Shown in pieces: positions 37,322-48,660 of a stretch of DNA of 64,000 nucleotides. Origin of the DNA: Drosophila miranda (lineage: Eukaryota > Arthropoda > Insecta > Diptera > Drosophilidae). Location of the stretch: NCBI RefSeq assembly GCF_003369915.1, contig NC_046676.1, positions 13,994,001 through 14,058,000 on the forward strand, written 5' to 3'. How positions within the stretch are numbered: the stretch's first letter is position 1; every line of letters starts with the position of its first letter. The notes beneath the pieces were generated by a model. It did no database searches and was not told the origin of the DNA. It worked only from the letters and a program-made list of their open reading frames with translations. Both the position numbers and the translations under genes were made by a program.

Positions 37322-38247
37322 CGCGTTAATTATTAGGTCAAGATCGAGAATAGGACGGAGAAGAGATGAAGAAGAGAAGAGCAAAATAAACGATTATATT
37401 TAATGTTTCTTTTATATAATTTCTCTGTTATTTTTTATATAAACTATTATACATACTTAAATTAAAAACGTAAACCAACAAAACCAACATTTTATAACGA
37501 CAAAAAACATAAACAATGAAACAAAAAAAGCAAAAAGAAAAACAATGTTGTCAAACACTCCAATTTCCCCCAATTTAAATTTATATAAAACAACCATAAA
37601 CACATAAGAAACTTTCCCCGCATCCCTCGATTGGCTGCCGATCGGAGCAAGCATCGAAAATAAAAACGAAAATTATGCAACTCAAAAACAACCGAAACCC
37701 AGAAACTTATTAACTTCCTTCAGCATATCTTTAGGATACACTCACTTCCACGTTGCAATCAATCTTTAAATACATACATAAATACCTAACATAGAACAGC
37801 CCGTAGCATAGCAATACGATGCAATATGTAATTCATGCATTTAACAACTAAAACGGTTTTCAAAATGGAAACGAATCCGAACAGAGCTGAGTAAAAACAA
37901 AAGATAATCGGAAAGAGAATGTTGAACAAGCAACTAATGTACGAATTTAATTTCGTTTTTGTTTAGAACTAAACAATAAAATTTGCTATATTATATACAT
38001 AAAATGATTTTGTACTGTTAGCCGTTAGGTTGCTCTGGATTGAGGAATAGGAAATACAGAGATCAGTGTATAATTTCTAGAGTTATTCATGATCTCGGCA
38101 TGTATTCTGGTTCTCTTCAAAATTGGGGTAGTTTGACCGGAATTTAAATTGAAATTTGTGCTTTTTAGTGTGACCATCTTTTCCAATTGTTATCGATACC
38201 ATCGAAATTCGATTTTTTCTGCATACTTTAGAGCACTGGAAATACCA
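37322..38247 (+). other. Copy D 3' flank, left side of the LTR-element insertion
   Basis: Retains the 75-bp segment that copies B, B', C and E lack. Ends with ACCA (38244-38247), the left target-site duplicate. No gene seen. Confidence 0.8.
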
Positions 38248-40796
38248 TGTAACGAGTAACGAAGAGAATCTTCGCACGATGAAGCTGGTGGTCGGCTAAC
38301 TGAGAAGGAGTACGCGCTCGCTTCCACGGCTGATCTCTGGTCGGAAATGGGGATGGGTTCTTTGGGGTAACCCTCCAGTTAGGTTGCTTCGCTCCTGCTG
38401 GTATTATTTTATTAAAATTCGCGTACTCTTTTTGGGAATGGGAGGGGGACAGACAAGGAAAGGATCGTTAGGGGTACGGAAAGTATAGTGGGGCAAAGAT
38501 AGTGCAGAGAAGGAGTAGGGATCTACCACCGCGGCGGACATCTCTGTTTTGCTGGCACGGAGTCGTGCCACGCCCACCCTACCATGATCCTTAAAGAGCC
38601 AAGAATAATATCAGGATCCCTGGAGTGTCCGGTATTGGTCATCCTATTTCGCTCACGAGCGGCATGGTTCCCCCAAATGCGGTAACGTCTAGCACATATT
38701 CATCTTAACAATCATTTTATTAGAAACTATATTCAAATACTATATTCATGTTACAAGAAAAAAGAAACACTAACCGAGAACTCCAAGACAAGGCTAAATG
38801 GACAAAAGGAGGAACGAAAAGCGTCACAAGAGATATAGCTATTATTACTAGGGAATATTTAGATAAATAAATACGATAAGTGTAAATAGTTATAAGTGCA
38901 TATACGATATTTTATAGTGCGATATAAACTAATGATTTTTCCTTAGATAGAAAGATAATACTATAGCGCAATATAGGTACACATGTCCCAGCACATCGGC
39001 TTCAGGGAGTAGTTGGACATACTATTCGTTCTACCAAGCGTATTGTAAAGGCAGAAGGCCAATCAGCTGTGACTACTTTAAAAGTGTGAGGTCAACGACC
39101 GACAAACAGCTCTAGCAAAAAAGAACGAATCTTTTGCCACGCTCGCGGAATTTTGGGAGGCAATAAAATGTAATGTTGTTGGTATATTATAAAGCTCACT
39201 CAGTTTTTGTTTGTGTTCCCGCGGCGAAAGATCTTTCGTAGCTGGGCGTCTGGCTGTGTGTGGGTGCATTAAACTTTTACCTGCAAACCAAAAACAAAAT
39301 CGTACAGCGCGTGCTGCATGGCATAAGCTCGCGGAGGGGACCCGGCCGAGCGGACGCTTTTAAGCTCAAACTTTTAAGCTTTTATCAAATGCATTTTCAA
39401 ACTTTCCATGTGTTGGTGGGTTTTTTTTCTGGTTTTTTTTTTTTGTTACAATTAACACTAAGTATATCCATCTACACAAAAACAGACATATCAACGGACT
39501 GCGAGGTTCAAGGGAATGCGAGTCACGGTGGGATCTTACTGGCCTCAGTGGCTTTCAGTGGGCGGTGTATACATATGTATGTGAGCACATCTCTTACAGT
39601 TTTCATTCAGCCTACATAATGACACTAACGTGCACATAAGACAAACGCTGGCCTCCACTGCACTTTAAATAACCGTTTGGAACAGTAAGGCCGAATCACG
39701 AGAAGAACAAGAGAGGCGATACCACTAGGGGTCGCCGGGAGGTTATGTACACACGTGGTGCACTATTTTTTCCCGCCCGGTAGGAACATTTAAGCGGCTT
39801 CGGTCCTACGCTGACTGCAAGCACCGGTTTCCGTTTCTTGGCCCGGTTTTGAATGCGAAACGGTTACGCCACTTCGCCGCACTAAGCCCGTTCAGACGGC
39901 TGTCCTCGTCTCGCGCAGCCAAAGTTCACTGCCCGCGACTTGGTGGATCAGCTGGTTCGTAGTGCGGGGGCTTAAAGCTCGGGCTGCAGCTTTTGGATAA
40001 TTCCCAAACTAAGTGCCGATTCTAATGTGGAATTTGAAAATACTGATCAGGCTACTTTTTCTAACAGTTACTCCATGCACATATTTACCTTGTTGGAACT
40101 GGCACTGCGAAAATAAGGGGATGGGGTTGAGGTGCTAATTCCTTCTTTCTCCAGGTGTTTTTTTTTTTTTTGTGTTGGGGCTGCTTACCTCCAAGCGGAA
40201 AGTTTTCGATTAGAGCCCAATCTGCTTTTTTGGGTTCTTTTTCCCGATCGAGTGCACTTTGGTTTAACACCACGGTTATTTACGGCGGTTTAATTTTATT
40301 TTTATTATTTTTTTTTCTCACCGCGCAACTGAATGCTTGTACGGCCACGAGGAGAAAGACAGATTTGGGCGGATCTACTGACCAACAAAAATTTTGTTCT
40401 CCGGATCTGCCTTTGCACGATCCTTCGCCATTCACCTTGAATGGTTATGGACATGGTGGGGAGATTTTTGTTCGTTTTTAAGCATATTCTTAATGTCAAC
40501 CCTAGATGGCGCTAGCCCCCACACGACCAGGAACATTTAACATGTAACACCACAACAAGAAATTAAGCCAACCTAACTATACACTAACTATGGGGACTAA
40601 ACTTAATAATTAATAAGTATCTCGGTGAGGTGTGATATATACTTGTATAAATAATATAATATATATTTATATATTTATATATATATTATGTACATAAATA
40701 TATAAATTGTACAAATACCATCGGGCATACTTTCAGGCGAAGAACACAAATATGCTTTCCTATCCGCCCGACAAGCGACCACTACAAATCCCCCCG
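38248..40796 (-). repeat. Left LTR (3' LTR in element orientation)
   Basis: 2549 bp, matching 51500-54038 with roughly 17 substitutions by eye plus small indels in T-runs and an AT-repeat (about 40655-40705). Contains no gene; the open frames in it are short and uncharacteristic. Confidence 0.9.
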
Positions 40797-40810
40797 GCCA
40801 AGATCACACT
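40797..40810 (-). promoter_or_regulatory. Polypurine tract next to the 3' LTR
   Basis: On the minus strand the sequence TGGCCGGGGGGATT directly precedes the LTR start TGTAGTGG. This is the expected position for plus-strand DNA priming. Confidence 0.6.
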
Positions 40811-40876
40811 TTGGTGTTAATCACATCAAAGGGTGATAGACGCTTGGAGGAAAACCGTTAACCTGTATTAGGATGG

Positions 40877-41593
40877 TCACTGCTTTATGTCTTTAGCGTG
40901 GTATTTTCCGATAAGTCTACCTTGGGGATCTTCCAACTCGTAATAACTGTGACCAAGCCTACGTTTTATTCTAGCTTTTACAAAAGTAGGAGCTAGTTTT
41001 GCGCTGAAACCTTTAACGAAATTGCTCTGCTGAAAGTTGCGTCTGTAGACCTCCTGGCCAACTTTGAACGCCACTTCACGACTTCGAAGGTTGTACTGCT
41101 GTTCGTTTCGTTGGTGTTGTTTTTGTATTGTTCGTTGGGCTGTTTTTCGAATCACATCAAACGAATCTTCCCGACCAAAACTCACGGTACGATCTTCTAA
41201 AACCTGCAAATTTCGTAAGAGCTGATAGGTGTCTCCATTGGTGATCATGTGCTGTCCAAATGCAACCCGATAGGGGCTGTCGTTTAGGGCTGAATGCAGA
41301 CTAGATCGTAAGGCACAACTAATAGAACTAAGCTGCTCATCCCAATTAGTTTGATCTGGCTTGATGTAAGCTTTAATGGCGGCAATAACGGATCTGTTAA
41401 CGCGTTCCGATGCGTTGGCTTGAGGTGCGTACACAGCCGTATAAAAATGCTGCACATTGTACTTTTTCAACAGCGAATTGAAGTGATGGGACTTAAATTG
41501 TACTCCATTGTCGGACACAACCACTTCGGGTACCCCGAAGCAATGGAATAGGTCCTCTTCCATGAATCGAGTTATCGCCTCCGCTGTAAATTT
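40877..41593 (-). pseudogene. LTR element pol, 3' part: integrase core end and C-terminus
   Basis: Minus-strand frame open from the LINE-2 junction to TGA at 40877-40879. It holds the second integrase aspartate (VVSDNGVQF) and the glutamate (NASERVNRS), then the C-terminal DNA-binding region (VGQEVYRRNFQQS, YELEDPQG). The first catalytic Asp is on the other side of LINE-2, so integrase is broken by the insertion. I see no other lesion in this part. Confidence 0.85.
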
Positions 41594-41669
41594 CTTTTTA
41601 TTTATTTATTAAATTAACAAATTATCTGTTAATAATGGTACTTAGTTACTAAAGGCAGAAAAAGATAAG

Positions 41670-44507
41670 TTAAAAGTTAGCTAAATTTAAATGATTATAA
41701 ATATTGCATGCAATTAGTTTAAGAGACAGTTCAGGGGATAGGGTTAGACAGAGGGAGTTATAATTATGGCATAAAACCCTAAAAGGTTCATGATCAGCAT
41801 AATTAGACCTACATATGGGTAGACGGATAGGCCTAAAAGTACGGGTAGGTCTGGATGGAACGGCCAAGTCAATCTGACCCAAGAGAGTTTGGGAGTCAAC
41901 AGTCCCAAGAAGGAGCTTGTGCACGAACATTACGCCATTGCATATTCTGCGATGGTGCAACGACGGCAGGTCAATAAGATTTAGCCTAGACCGGTAGGGT
42001 GGCAAGATTCTACCCGAGTCCCAGTTAAAGTTCCGAAGGGCAAAAATTAAAAATTGCTTTTGCACGGATTCAATAACAGCCTGCTGCTCTTTATACTGCG
42101 GGCTCCACACACAAGAACAATACTCCAATATAGGACGTACTAACGAGATGTACAGTTGTTTCGTAACGTACGGGTCGTCAAACTCCTTGGACCAACGCTT
42201 GATGAACGCTAAAACACCCTTAGCTTTATTTACAGTTGCAGCTATATGGGTGTTGAAACACATCTTATGATCAAAAAGGACTCCGAGGTCATTTGAACTC
42301 GAAATTCGCTCAAGGACATGATTTCCTAGAACATATGAGACAAAATGAGGAGCGCGACGGTAAAATGTCATAAGTTTGCATTTGGAAAGGTTCAGAAAAA
42401 GAAGATTAGTTGAACACCACAATAGTAGTTCACTTAGATCAAGTTGAAGGCGTGTGTGCAAATACCAATCAGGGTAAGAAAGACAGATTTTGACATCATC
42501 AGCATACATTAGTGTAGTAGAGTATGTTATAACTTGAGGAAGGTCGTTCACAAATAAAATAAACAGAAGCGGGCCCAGATGACTTCCCTGTGGCACACCT
42601 GAAGTAACATTAACAGTATTTGACAACACGTTAGAAAACAAAACACGTTGAGTACGGTTAGAGAGATAGGACAAAATCCAATCTAGAAGATTCGTTGGGA
42701 ACCCTAATAAGGAGAGCTTTTGAATAAGCAGAGCATGGTTCACAGAATCGAATGCCTTGCTGAAGTCCGTAAAAACTACATCCGTCTGCAAACCAATTTG
42801 AAAACCACGGTGGATTAGGTTAGAAAACTCAAGAAGGTTAGTCGATGTTGAACGATGTCTGAAAAAACCGTGTTGCGACGGAGATATCAAGCTGCAACAA
42901 AGATGTTGCAGTTGCCGGGTGACCAGGAACTCAAGAAGCTTCGGGATGGCGGAAAGCTTTGCGATACCACGATAGTTTTCAATGTTTGATCTTGAACCTT
43001 TTTTGTGAAGCGGAATGATGTAGGACTCATTCCAAATTACTGGGAGACAAGACTGTTCCAAGGAGAGGTTGAAGAGAAAGGTCAAGGGCTTGCAAAGGGA
43101 CTGGGCACAGTGTTTTAAGATGCAACTTGGTACCTTATCTGGACCCGCAGAAAACGATATGTCCATAGATGACAAACCTTCAAGAACAACGCTTTCCTCG
43201 AAAAAGGGCAGAAAAATACTGTTAGCTTGAGGTAGCTGGTACGGATACGGAGTGGATGCGTTGTAAATATGAGACGAGTACGTTGTTTGGAAAAAGTTAG
43301 CGAATAAATTTGCAATACCAACAGCAGAAGCTTCTGTTTTGTTCTGGTAATGAAGGGACGGAGGAAAAACGTTTGACTTGCGCTTAGAATTAACGAACGA
43401 ATAGAATTTTTTAGGATCACTACGAAAATTACTACTACATTGTGAAAGGTAATGATTATAACACTGACTATTGACGGCAAGGAACAGAGAGCGAGCGGAG
43501 GAGTATAGAGCTAAGGCCAACGTGGAGCCCGACTTCTGGTACTTTTTATAGAGCCGGGATTTATTATTTTTTAAGTATGACAAATACTTGGAGAACCAGG
43601 GAGGCTTGGACGATACAGGTACAGTGATATCTGGAACAAACGTATTAAGGGCGGAGTAAATAGAACTATAAAACGAGTTAACAGTTGCATCTATGTTCGG
43701 TAATGAATAAAGAAACGACCAATCAACACGCGAGAGATGTAGATCTAAATCAATAAAGTTTGTTTTGCGAAAACACTTTATGTGACAAGGAGCCATGGAA
43801 CTGTCAGCACCTCCAGATTGTGTACACTCCAGTGATATCAACAAAGTTGGATGGTAAGGATCTTCAGGGAGAGATATTGGGCTTGCTCTAGATACAGTAG
43901 TAAGAGAACCATCGTTAACAAAAACGAGGTCAAGAAGTCTGTCCCTAATGTTTTTAACGGCATTAATTTGGACAAGGGAAATATCCGTTAGCCCATTGAT
44001 AAAGTCATTATGGCAATTGGGAAACAACAGGTTAGCGTCATTACAAGGCAGCCAAGAAAGAAATGGGAGGTTAAAGTCCCCCATGACAATAATTCGATCA
44101 TTGCACCCTAATGTAGAAACAACATTATTAATTGCTGAAAGGTGGTGTAAGTAAAGCTCAGCATCAGACCTGGGAGGAATGTAAGAGCAGGTTAAATAGA
44201 AAAATGCGGAGCCAACACGAACTTTGACTGCAACAAATTCAATTCCATGAATGTTATTGAATGGGAATAACTCAGATGAGAAAACAGATTTAACTGCAAT
44301 CAGAACCCCACCTGCAAAAGATGGGCGGTCCATTCTATAAATAGTGTAACTATCAATGAAAATTTCGTGATCATTGACAGAGGAGTTAAGCCAGGTTTCG
44401 GTAAACGCGATGGCATCGAAATCAAAGGACGCGCTATTAGTATGAATTTGACGCAACTTTCCCAGCAAACTGCGAACGTTCTGATAGTGCATGGAAAAAT
44501 AGTACAT
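41670..44507 (-). CDS. LINE-2 ORF2: endonuclease and reverse transcriptase
   Basis: 945 residues from an ATG at 44505-44507 to the stop at 41670-41672. Endonuclease motifs: QNVRS (9-13), FTETWL (35-40), GDFNLP (143-148). Reverse transcriptase motifs: DFSKAFDSVNH (581-591), SGVPQGSHLG (636-645), YADD (668-671). The C-terminal region is cysteine-containing and conserved with LINE-1 (EYCSCVW, RSNYADHEPF). It starts at a TAATG overlap with ORF1: the last A of the ORF1 stop is the A of the ATG, an arrangement used for termination-reinitiation in some non-LTR elements such as SART1. No disrupting change seen. Confidence 0.9.
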   Translation of the reverse strand: MYYFSMHYQNVRSLLGKLRQIHTNSASFDFDAIAFTETWLNSSVNDHEIFIDSYTIYRMDRPSFAGGVLIAVKSVFSSELFPFNNIHGIEFVAVKVRVGSAFFYLTCSYIPPRSDAELYLHHLSAINNVVSTLGCNDRIIVMGDFNLPFLSWLPCNDANLLFPNCHNDFINGLTDISLVQINAVKNIRDRLLDLVFVNDGSLTTVSRASPISLPEDPYHPTLLISLECTQSGGADSSMAPCHIKCFRKTNFIDLDLHLSRVDWSFLYSLPNIDATVNSFYSSIYSALNTFVPDITVPVSSKPPWFSKYLSYLKNNKSRLYKKYQKSGSTLALALYSSARSLFLAVNSQCYNHYLSQCSSNFRSDPKKFYSFVNSKRKSNVFPPSLHYQNKTEASAVGIANLFANFFQTTYSSHIYNASTPYPYQLPQANSIFLPFFEESVVLEGLSSMDISFSAGPDKVPSCILKHCAQSLCKPLTFLFNLSLEQSCLPVIWNESYIIPLHKKGSRSNIENYRGIAKLSAIPKLLEFLVTRQLQHLCCSLISPSQHGFFRHRSTSTNLLEFSNLIHRGFQIGLQTDVVFTDFSKAFDSVNHALLIQKLSLLGFPTNLLDWILSYLSNRTQRVLFSNVLSNTVNVTSGVPQGSHLGPLLFILFVNDLPQVITYSTTLMYADDVKICLSYPDWYLHTRLQLDLSELLLWCSTNLLFLNLSKCKLMTFYRRAPHFVSYVLGNHVLERISSSNDLGVLFDHKMCFNTHIAATVNKAKGVLAFIKRWSKEFDDPYVTKQLYISLVRPILEYCSCVWSPQYKEQQAVIESVQKQFLIFALRNFNWDSGRILPPYRSRLNLIDLPSLHHRRICNGVMFVHKLLLGTVDSQTLLGQIDLAVPSRPTRTFRPIRLPICRSNYADHEPFRVLCHNYNSLCLTLSPELSLKLIACNIYNHLNLANF

Positions 44508-45571
44508 TAGTTTTTTGGAGCATGTTCGGTAATTCTTGGATTCGAGTTCGAATCTTTGAGAAGGAACTCATGCACAATTGTATGCTCAGGCCATATTGAC
44601 GGTTCTAGAGAACAGGATAGTAAAGAATCAGGGAGAAGAATTTTAAATGATGATATGTTGCGCTTATGTTTAAATGAAAATTTAGTCACAACTATATCAA
44701 CAGGCGAAGTGTTAAGTTTAGTGGCAAGATGTTGTTTAGCATCCTCCGTTGTAGCCTCAGGAATAAGACGAGAAACAAATATTGCTTTCCGAGGGACCAC
44801 TGCTTTAAGTTGAAGTCCCGAGCGAGATCGAGATGGTGGAGCCACACCTAAAAGAGATCTCGGTACAAGGGCAGAGGAATTGGCAGCAATGGCTGTAGCA
44901 GGAATTGGAGTAGGAATTGCAGCAGGAATTGGAGCAGGAATTGGAGCAGGAATTGGCAAGGCGTCGTCAGCAACCAGCACACCCGCACTAGGAGCACTCA
45001 CCGCGTCAGAAGTGACGGCCACAGAAACTGCAGGGATGGGATTGATGCTGTTGGGGAGTTGGGTGCTCGAAGGAAGCACATTGCTCGGTGTAAAGAACTC
45101 CGGAGCCACCGTTGGCGGATTTACAGACAACGGCGTGGCATGCCTACACGGAAATGCTTCCGATGGATGAAGGTGGGAGGCAGGCGTACCAATCGGATTA
45201 GGTTGCAAGAGATTGGTATCATTATGCGGAATTTTCCGTCTAGGCGATTCGCTCAAGAGTTTGAGCCCAAGAAACTGTGATTCAAGGGCAAGAAATTTCT
45301 CGTTGAGAGCCACAAATTGTTTCCGGACATCCAGAAACCCAGTTCGAGTCTGTCTCATAAATGTGCGCATTTCGGCCTCAATCTCCCGACAAGCCAGACA
45401 TGACCAAGACAGGCCCATGCGTTTCGAGATCAGATCATTCAGCCGGCCAAAATTTCCACCACCAGCACATTTTATGTGGGCAAAATTGTCGCACAGCCAG
45501 CAGCTAAGAAATGAATCACCAATGATAACACCACCGAATTCACATTTCTTTGCACTACAAACGATTGCCAT
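44507..45571 (-). CDS. LINE-2 ORF1: PHD-like zinc-finger protein
   Basis: The likely start is the ATG at 45569-45571 (MAIVCSAKKCEF), giving 354 residues; the frame stays open upstream to 45667 without an ATG. The N-terminus has a PHD-like cysteine/histidine pattern: CSAKKC, CWLC, HIKC, CLAC. The middle is proline/alanine-rich with PIPAPIPA-type repeats. The C-terminal domain (IFVSRLIPEAT, KRNISSFKI, IWPEHTIVHEF) matches the LINE-1 fragment at 15996-16475. PHD fingers in ORF1 are known from CR1-type elements. Its role is RNA binding and particle formation, by family inference. Confidence 0.85.
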   Translation of the reverse strand: MAIVCSAKKCEFGGVIIGDSFLSCWLCDNFAHIKCAGGGNFGRLNDLISKRMGLSWSCLACREIEAEMRTFMRQTRTGFLDVRKQFVALNEKFLALESQFLGLKLLSESPRRKIPHNDTNLLQPNPIGTPASHLHPSEAFPCRHATPLSVNPPTVAPEFFTPSNVLPSSTQLPNSINPIPAVSVAVTSDAVSAPSAGVLVADDALPIPAPIPAPIPAAIPTPIPATAIAANSSALVPRSLLGVAPPSRSRSGLQLKAVVPRKAIFVSRLIPEATTEDAKQHLATKLNTSPVDIVVTKFSFKHKRNISSFKILLPDSLLSCSLEPSIWPEHTIVHEFLLKDSNSNPRITEHAPKN

Positions 45572-46150
45572 TATTGACAGCAGTAGAATCACTGTGCACG
45601 AATAATAAGAGAACGGAGTGAGATCGCAGGTAAAGTAGGAGAGCAGACAGCAGAGCGAGCCAGACAATCAGCTGCAGCGGCAAAAATTCAAAGCAGATGA
45701 TCCAACGAAGTGCAGAAAACGAGCGGTAAACTCACCAAAGCAGAGACACAAAAGAAAAGTCCACAGAGAGGGAGAGTGTAGGCAATCCAGAGAGAGTGAG
45801 AGCAACAATGCGAGAAGCCCGCGTATGCTCACGAGAGAGTGTGGGCGATGCAAACGCTGATGCGCGAGAACAGTGCACACCGAAGAAGCGATAACGAAAA
45901 GCAGACTGGGCAAAAAACAATAACAAATTGCCTGCACGAGTCCGATGTGTTACGTTGCAATATTGAATTTATATTAAACACTTGTTTACAAACAAAACAC
46001 TGGTGGTTAACACAAAGTAGAATCAAATTAAAGAGATGCGATAATAAATCAAAACAAAGACACAACAATGTTGTATGATATTTAGGCAAAGGGCGGAGAA
46101 TGCGGGAGCAAGAAAAAAACACAACCGGCTTAAGCAAGAGCTAGAAGCGA
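45572..46150 (-). promoter_or_regulatory. LINE-2 5' UTR, likely internal promoter region
   Basis: About 580 bases between the insertion junction and the ORF1 ATG, with only short frames. Non-LTR elements carry an internal promoter here; I identify no specific motif. Confidence 0.5.
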
Positions 46151-48622
46151 ATTCTTTACGGGTTCTAAAAACGGATATTTTGAAAGATGGTCCAAAACAA
46201 CGAAGATACCGATATTTCCGGATTTGCTTCGTGGATACGGACCCAGGAAATCCACAAACAACTTCTGAAACACTCGTTGAGTTTCCTTCACTGGAGCTAA
46301 TGGGGGTCGTAACGAACGATTCGGGTACTTGGTGCACTTGCAGACCGAACAGCTGTTTATGAACGCTCTCACATCGGTTACTAAACTTGGCCAATAATAA
46401 TAACGTCGAACTCTCTCCAACGTTTTATTAATGCCGCTATGTGCTGCTAGCGACTGTTCGTGACTCTGTTTCAGTACATCGGACACCAGCTCCGTTGGAA
46501 CCCACAGCTTCCAACACAGGTCGTCAGCGATCTGATCAGCAGCCGCGTGTTCTGCTCGCCGATATATGAGATTATCGATCACCTTAATGTCTGGCATCTG
46601 TGTCTGGTTGCCTTTAATTTTTCGAATTAGTTCCAAATATTCTGCCGACTTGAAGCAATCAGACTGCAGGTCTACCAATCCATCGCAGCTGAATGCCGAT
46701 AGATCTTCGGTGTGCACCCGCGACAGAGCATCTGGGACAACATTTTGGCTACCTTTGCGGTGGAAAATTTTGAAGTTGAACCCCTGCAATTTGAGAGCCC
46801 ATCTTGCCAATCTAGAGCTTAGGTCCGATTGTGACATTAGCCACTTCAATGATGCATGGTCGGTATGGATGGAGAACTCGTGTCCTTCCACATAAGCTCG
46901 AAACTTCTTCACACACATTATGGCTGCCAAACACTCTTTCTCCGTGACTGAATAGTTTCGCTGACACTGATTCAGCTTGCGAGACATGAATGCGATTGGG
47001 ATGTCATTACCATCGCTATCCGTTTGCATTAACACGCCGCCAACTCCGGTGTGGCTGGCATCGCAATGAATGGCAAATGGAATGGTAAAGTCGGGGCTAT
47101 GTAGGACTGGTGCCTCGCACATTTGGTCTTTTAAACTTTCAAACGCCCTTTGCGCTTCGTTGGTCCATACAAACGATCGACGTTGCTTTAGTGTATCTGA
47201 TATCGGGGCAGCAATTCCGGCATAGTTTTTATTAAATTTATGGTACCATCCAGTGGTTCCCAAAAATCGTCGCACTTGCTTCACCGATCGTGGCACTGGA
47301 AACTCCCGAATAGCAGCAACTTTTTCGGGATCCGTTTGTATCATCCCATACCCTATCACGTGGCCCAGGTATTTCACTTCCTTCAGGCAAAATTTGCTCT
47401 TCTCTACGTTTATCGTCAGTCCAGCTTGAGACAGTCGGTCGGCCAGCGCTTTCAACACGGACATGTGCTTCTCGAAGGACTCCGAAATCACCAATAAGTC
47501 GTCGAGATAAATGAAAATCTCATTTCGCAAAGATGGTGGGATAACTTTATCCATCAGTTTGGACATGGTCTGTGGGGCATTGCATAAACCAAACGGCATC
47601 ACCGTGAATTGATATAGCGGCCTCCCAGGCACAGCAAAAGCCGTCTTCTCCCGAGCCCTTGGAGTAAGCGGAATCTGCCAGTAAGCATCTTTAAGATCGA
47701 TGCTTGAAATGAACTGCGCTTTTGGAAGTCTACTTAAAATGCCATCAATGAGGGGCATAGGGTAAGCAATTTTGACTGTTACTCCGTTAACTTTCCGGCT
47801 ATCAAGGCAAAGGCGAACCTTACCTGGCTTACGCACAATTACTACCGGGGAAGACCACGGGCTATCTGATTCTTCAATCACCCCAAGGCCTAACATTCGG
47901 TCCAACTCTTCGTATATACATTTTTCGACTGCAGGCGACACTGCGTAGTGGCGTTGTTTTATGGGCCGAGTCTCGGAAATTTCTATGTCATGTGTAAGCC
48001 AGTTTGTCTTTCCTAATCCTTTTTCGGCAAACGAAGGGAACATCTGTACTATCGCTACTAGTTCCTTCTGCTGTAATTCCGACAAAGGTATTTGCATCGG
48101 GTTGTCAAAGTTTATAGCCGCCAAACTGTTGTTATTCGCTTTGCTCATTAAGAAGAACGGCAGTAGATTAAAGCTTCTCCAAAAGTCTATTCCTAGATAT
48201 AACTCCTGCGATAACGATGGTACAAGATAAAGGCATATTCGTTTGGAATTTCCACGAAAGCAAATGAGTGTGGAGATCCTACCTAGAATAACTTGCTTTT
48301 TCCCATCTGCGGTTCGCACGGCTGACTTCATCGGCTTGACCTCAGGGTTTGTTCGAGATAACTCTTCTGCAAATTTACCCCCAAGGCAGCTGATTGAGGC
48401 GCCTGTGTCCATTAATCCACTTATCGTCTTGCCAAACAGAGTGACATTGGCGTAGGGTCGTAGGTCAGTGATATTACTAATAACAGAGGCTAATAATGCT
48501 CTGCGCGCATTTTTACTCTGCGTGCGGAACAGCTTCCTACGCTTACGGTCTCGAGTTTTGCTAGGCGCAGGGGTCGTTTCCTGATCGTCGTCCTGTACTG
48601 GTATCATAGTGGTCGTTATCAT
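46151..48622 (-). pseudogene. LTR element pol, 5' part: protease, RT, RNase H, integrase start
   Basis: Starts at ATG 48620-48622, 38 bases after the gag stop and in the -1 frame relative to gag; this frame is also open upstream of the ATG. Aspartic protease (MDTGAS, residues 71-76), reverse transcriptase (DSRKVN at 274-279, YLDD at 372-375), RNase H (HCDASHTGVGG, catalytic D521), integrase HHCC zinc finger (about 725-770), then the first core Asp (FVDFLGPY). LINE-2 interrupts just after FLEPVKN; past that point the frame is LINE DNA. The rest of pol is at 40877-41593. Upstream of the LINE the frame is intact. Confidence 0.88.
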
Positions 48623-48660
48623 GTCAGGAGGTAGGGGGAGTGAGCTTGACGTAGCCCCGG

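Larger units (their letters stand above)
41594..46150 (-). mobile_element. LINE-2: near-full-length CR1/Jockey-like non-LTR retrotransposon
   Basis: About 4.56 kb inserted into the integrase gene. On the minus strand: 5' UTR (45572-46150), ORF1, ORF2, a short 3' UTR, and a tail of AATAAA-type repeats ending at about 41594. A short target duplication of the form TTCTTT is visible at about 41590-41596 and 46152-46157. Both ORFs are open, so the insertion is probably young. Its orientation is the same as the host element. Confidence 0.85.

Noticed and set aside
39260..39619. Possible gene of 119 codons inside the LTR
   Set aside because: Contains poly-T-coded phenylalanine runs, no recognisable domain, and lies in an LTR.
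45668..45937. Minus-strand frame upstream of LINE-2 ORF1
   Set aside because: Hydrophobic low-complexity frame in the 5' UTR; ORF1 has its own ATG at 45571 and the zinc finger starts there.
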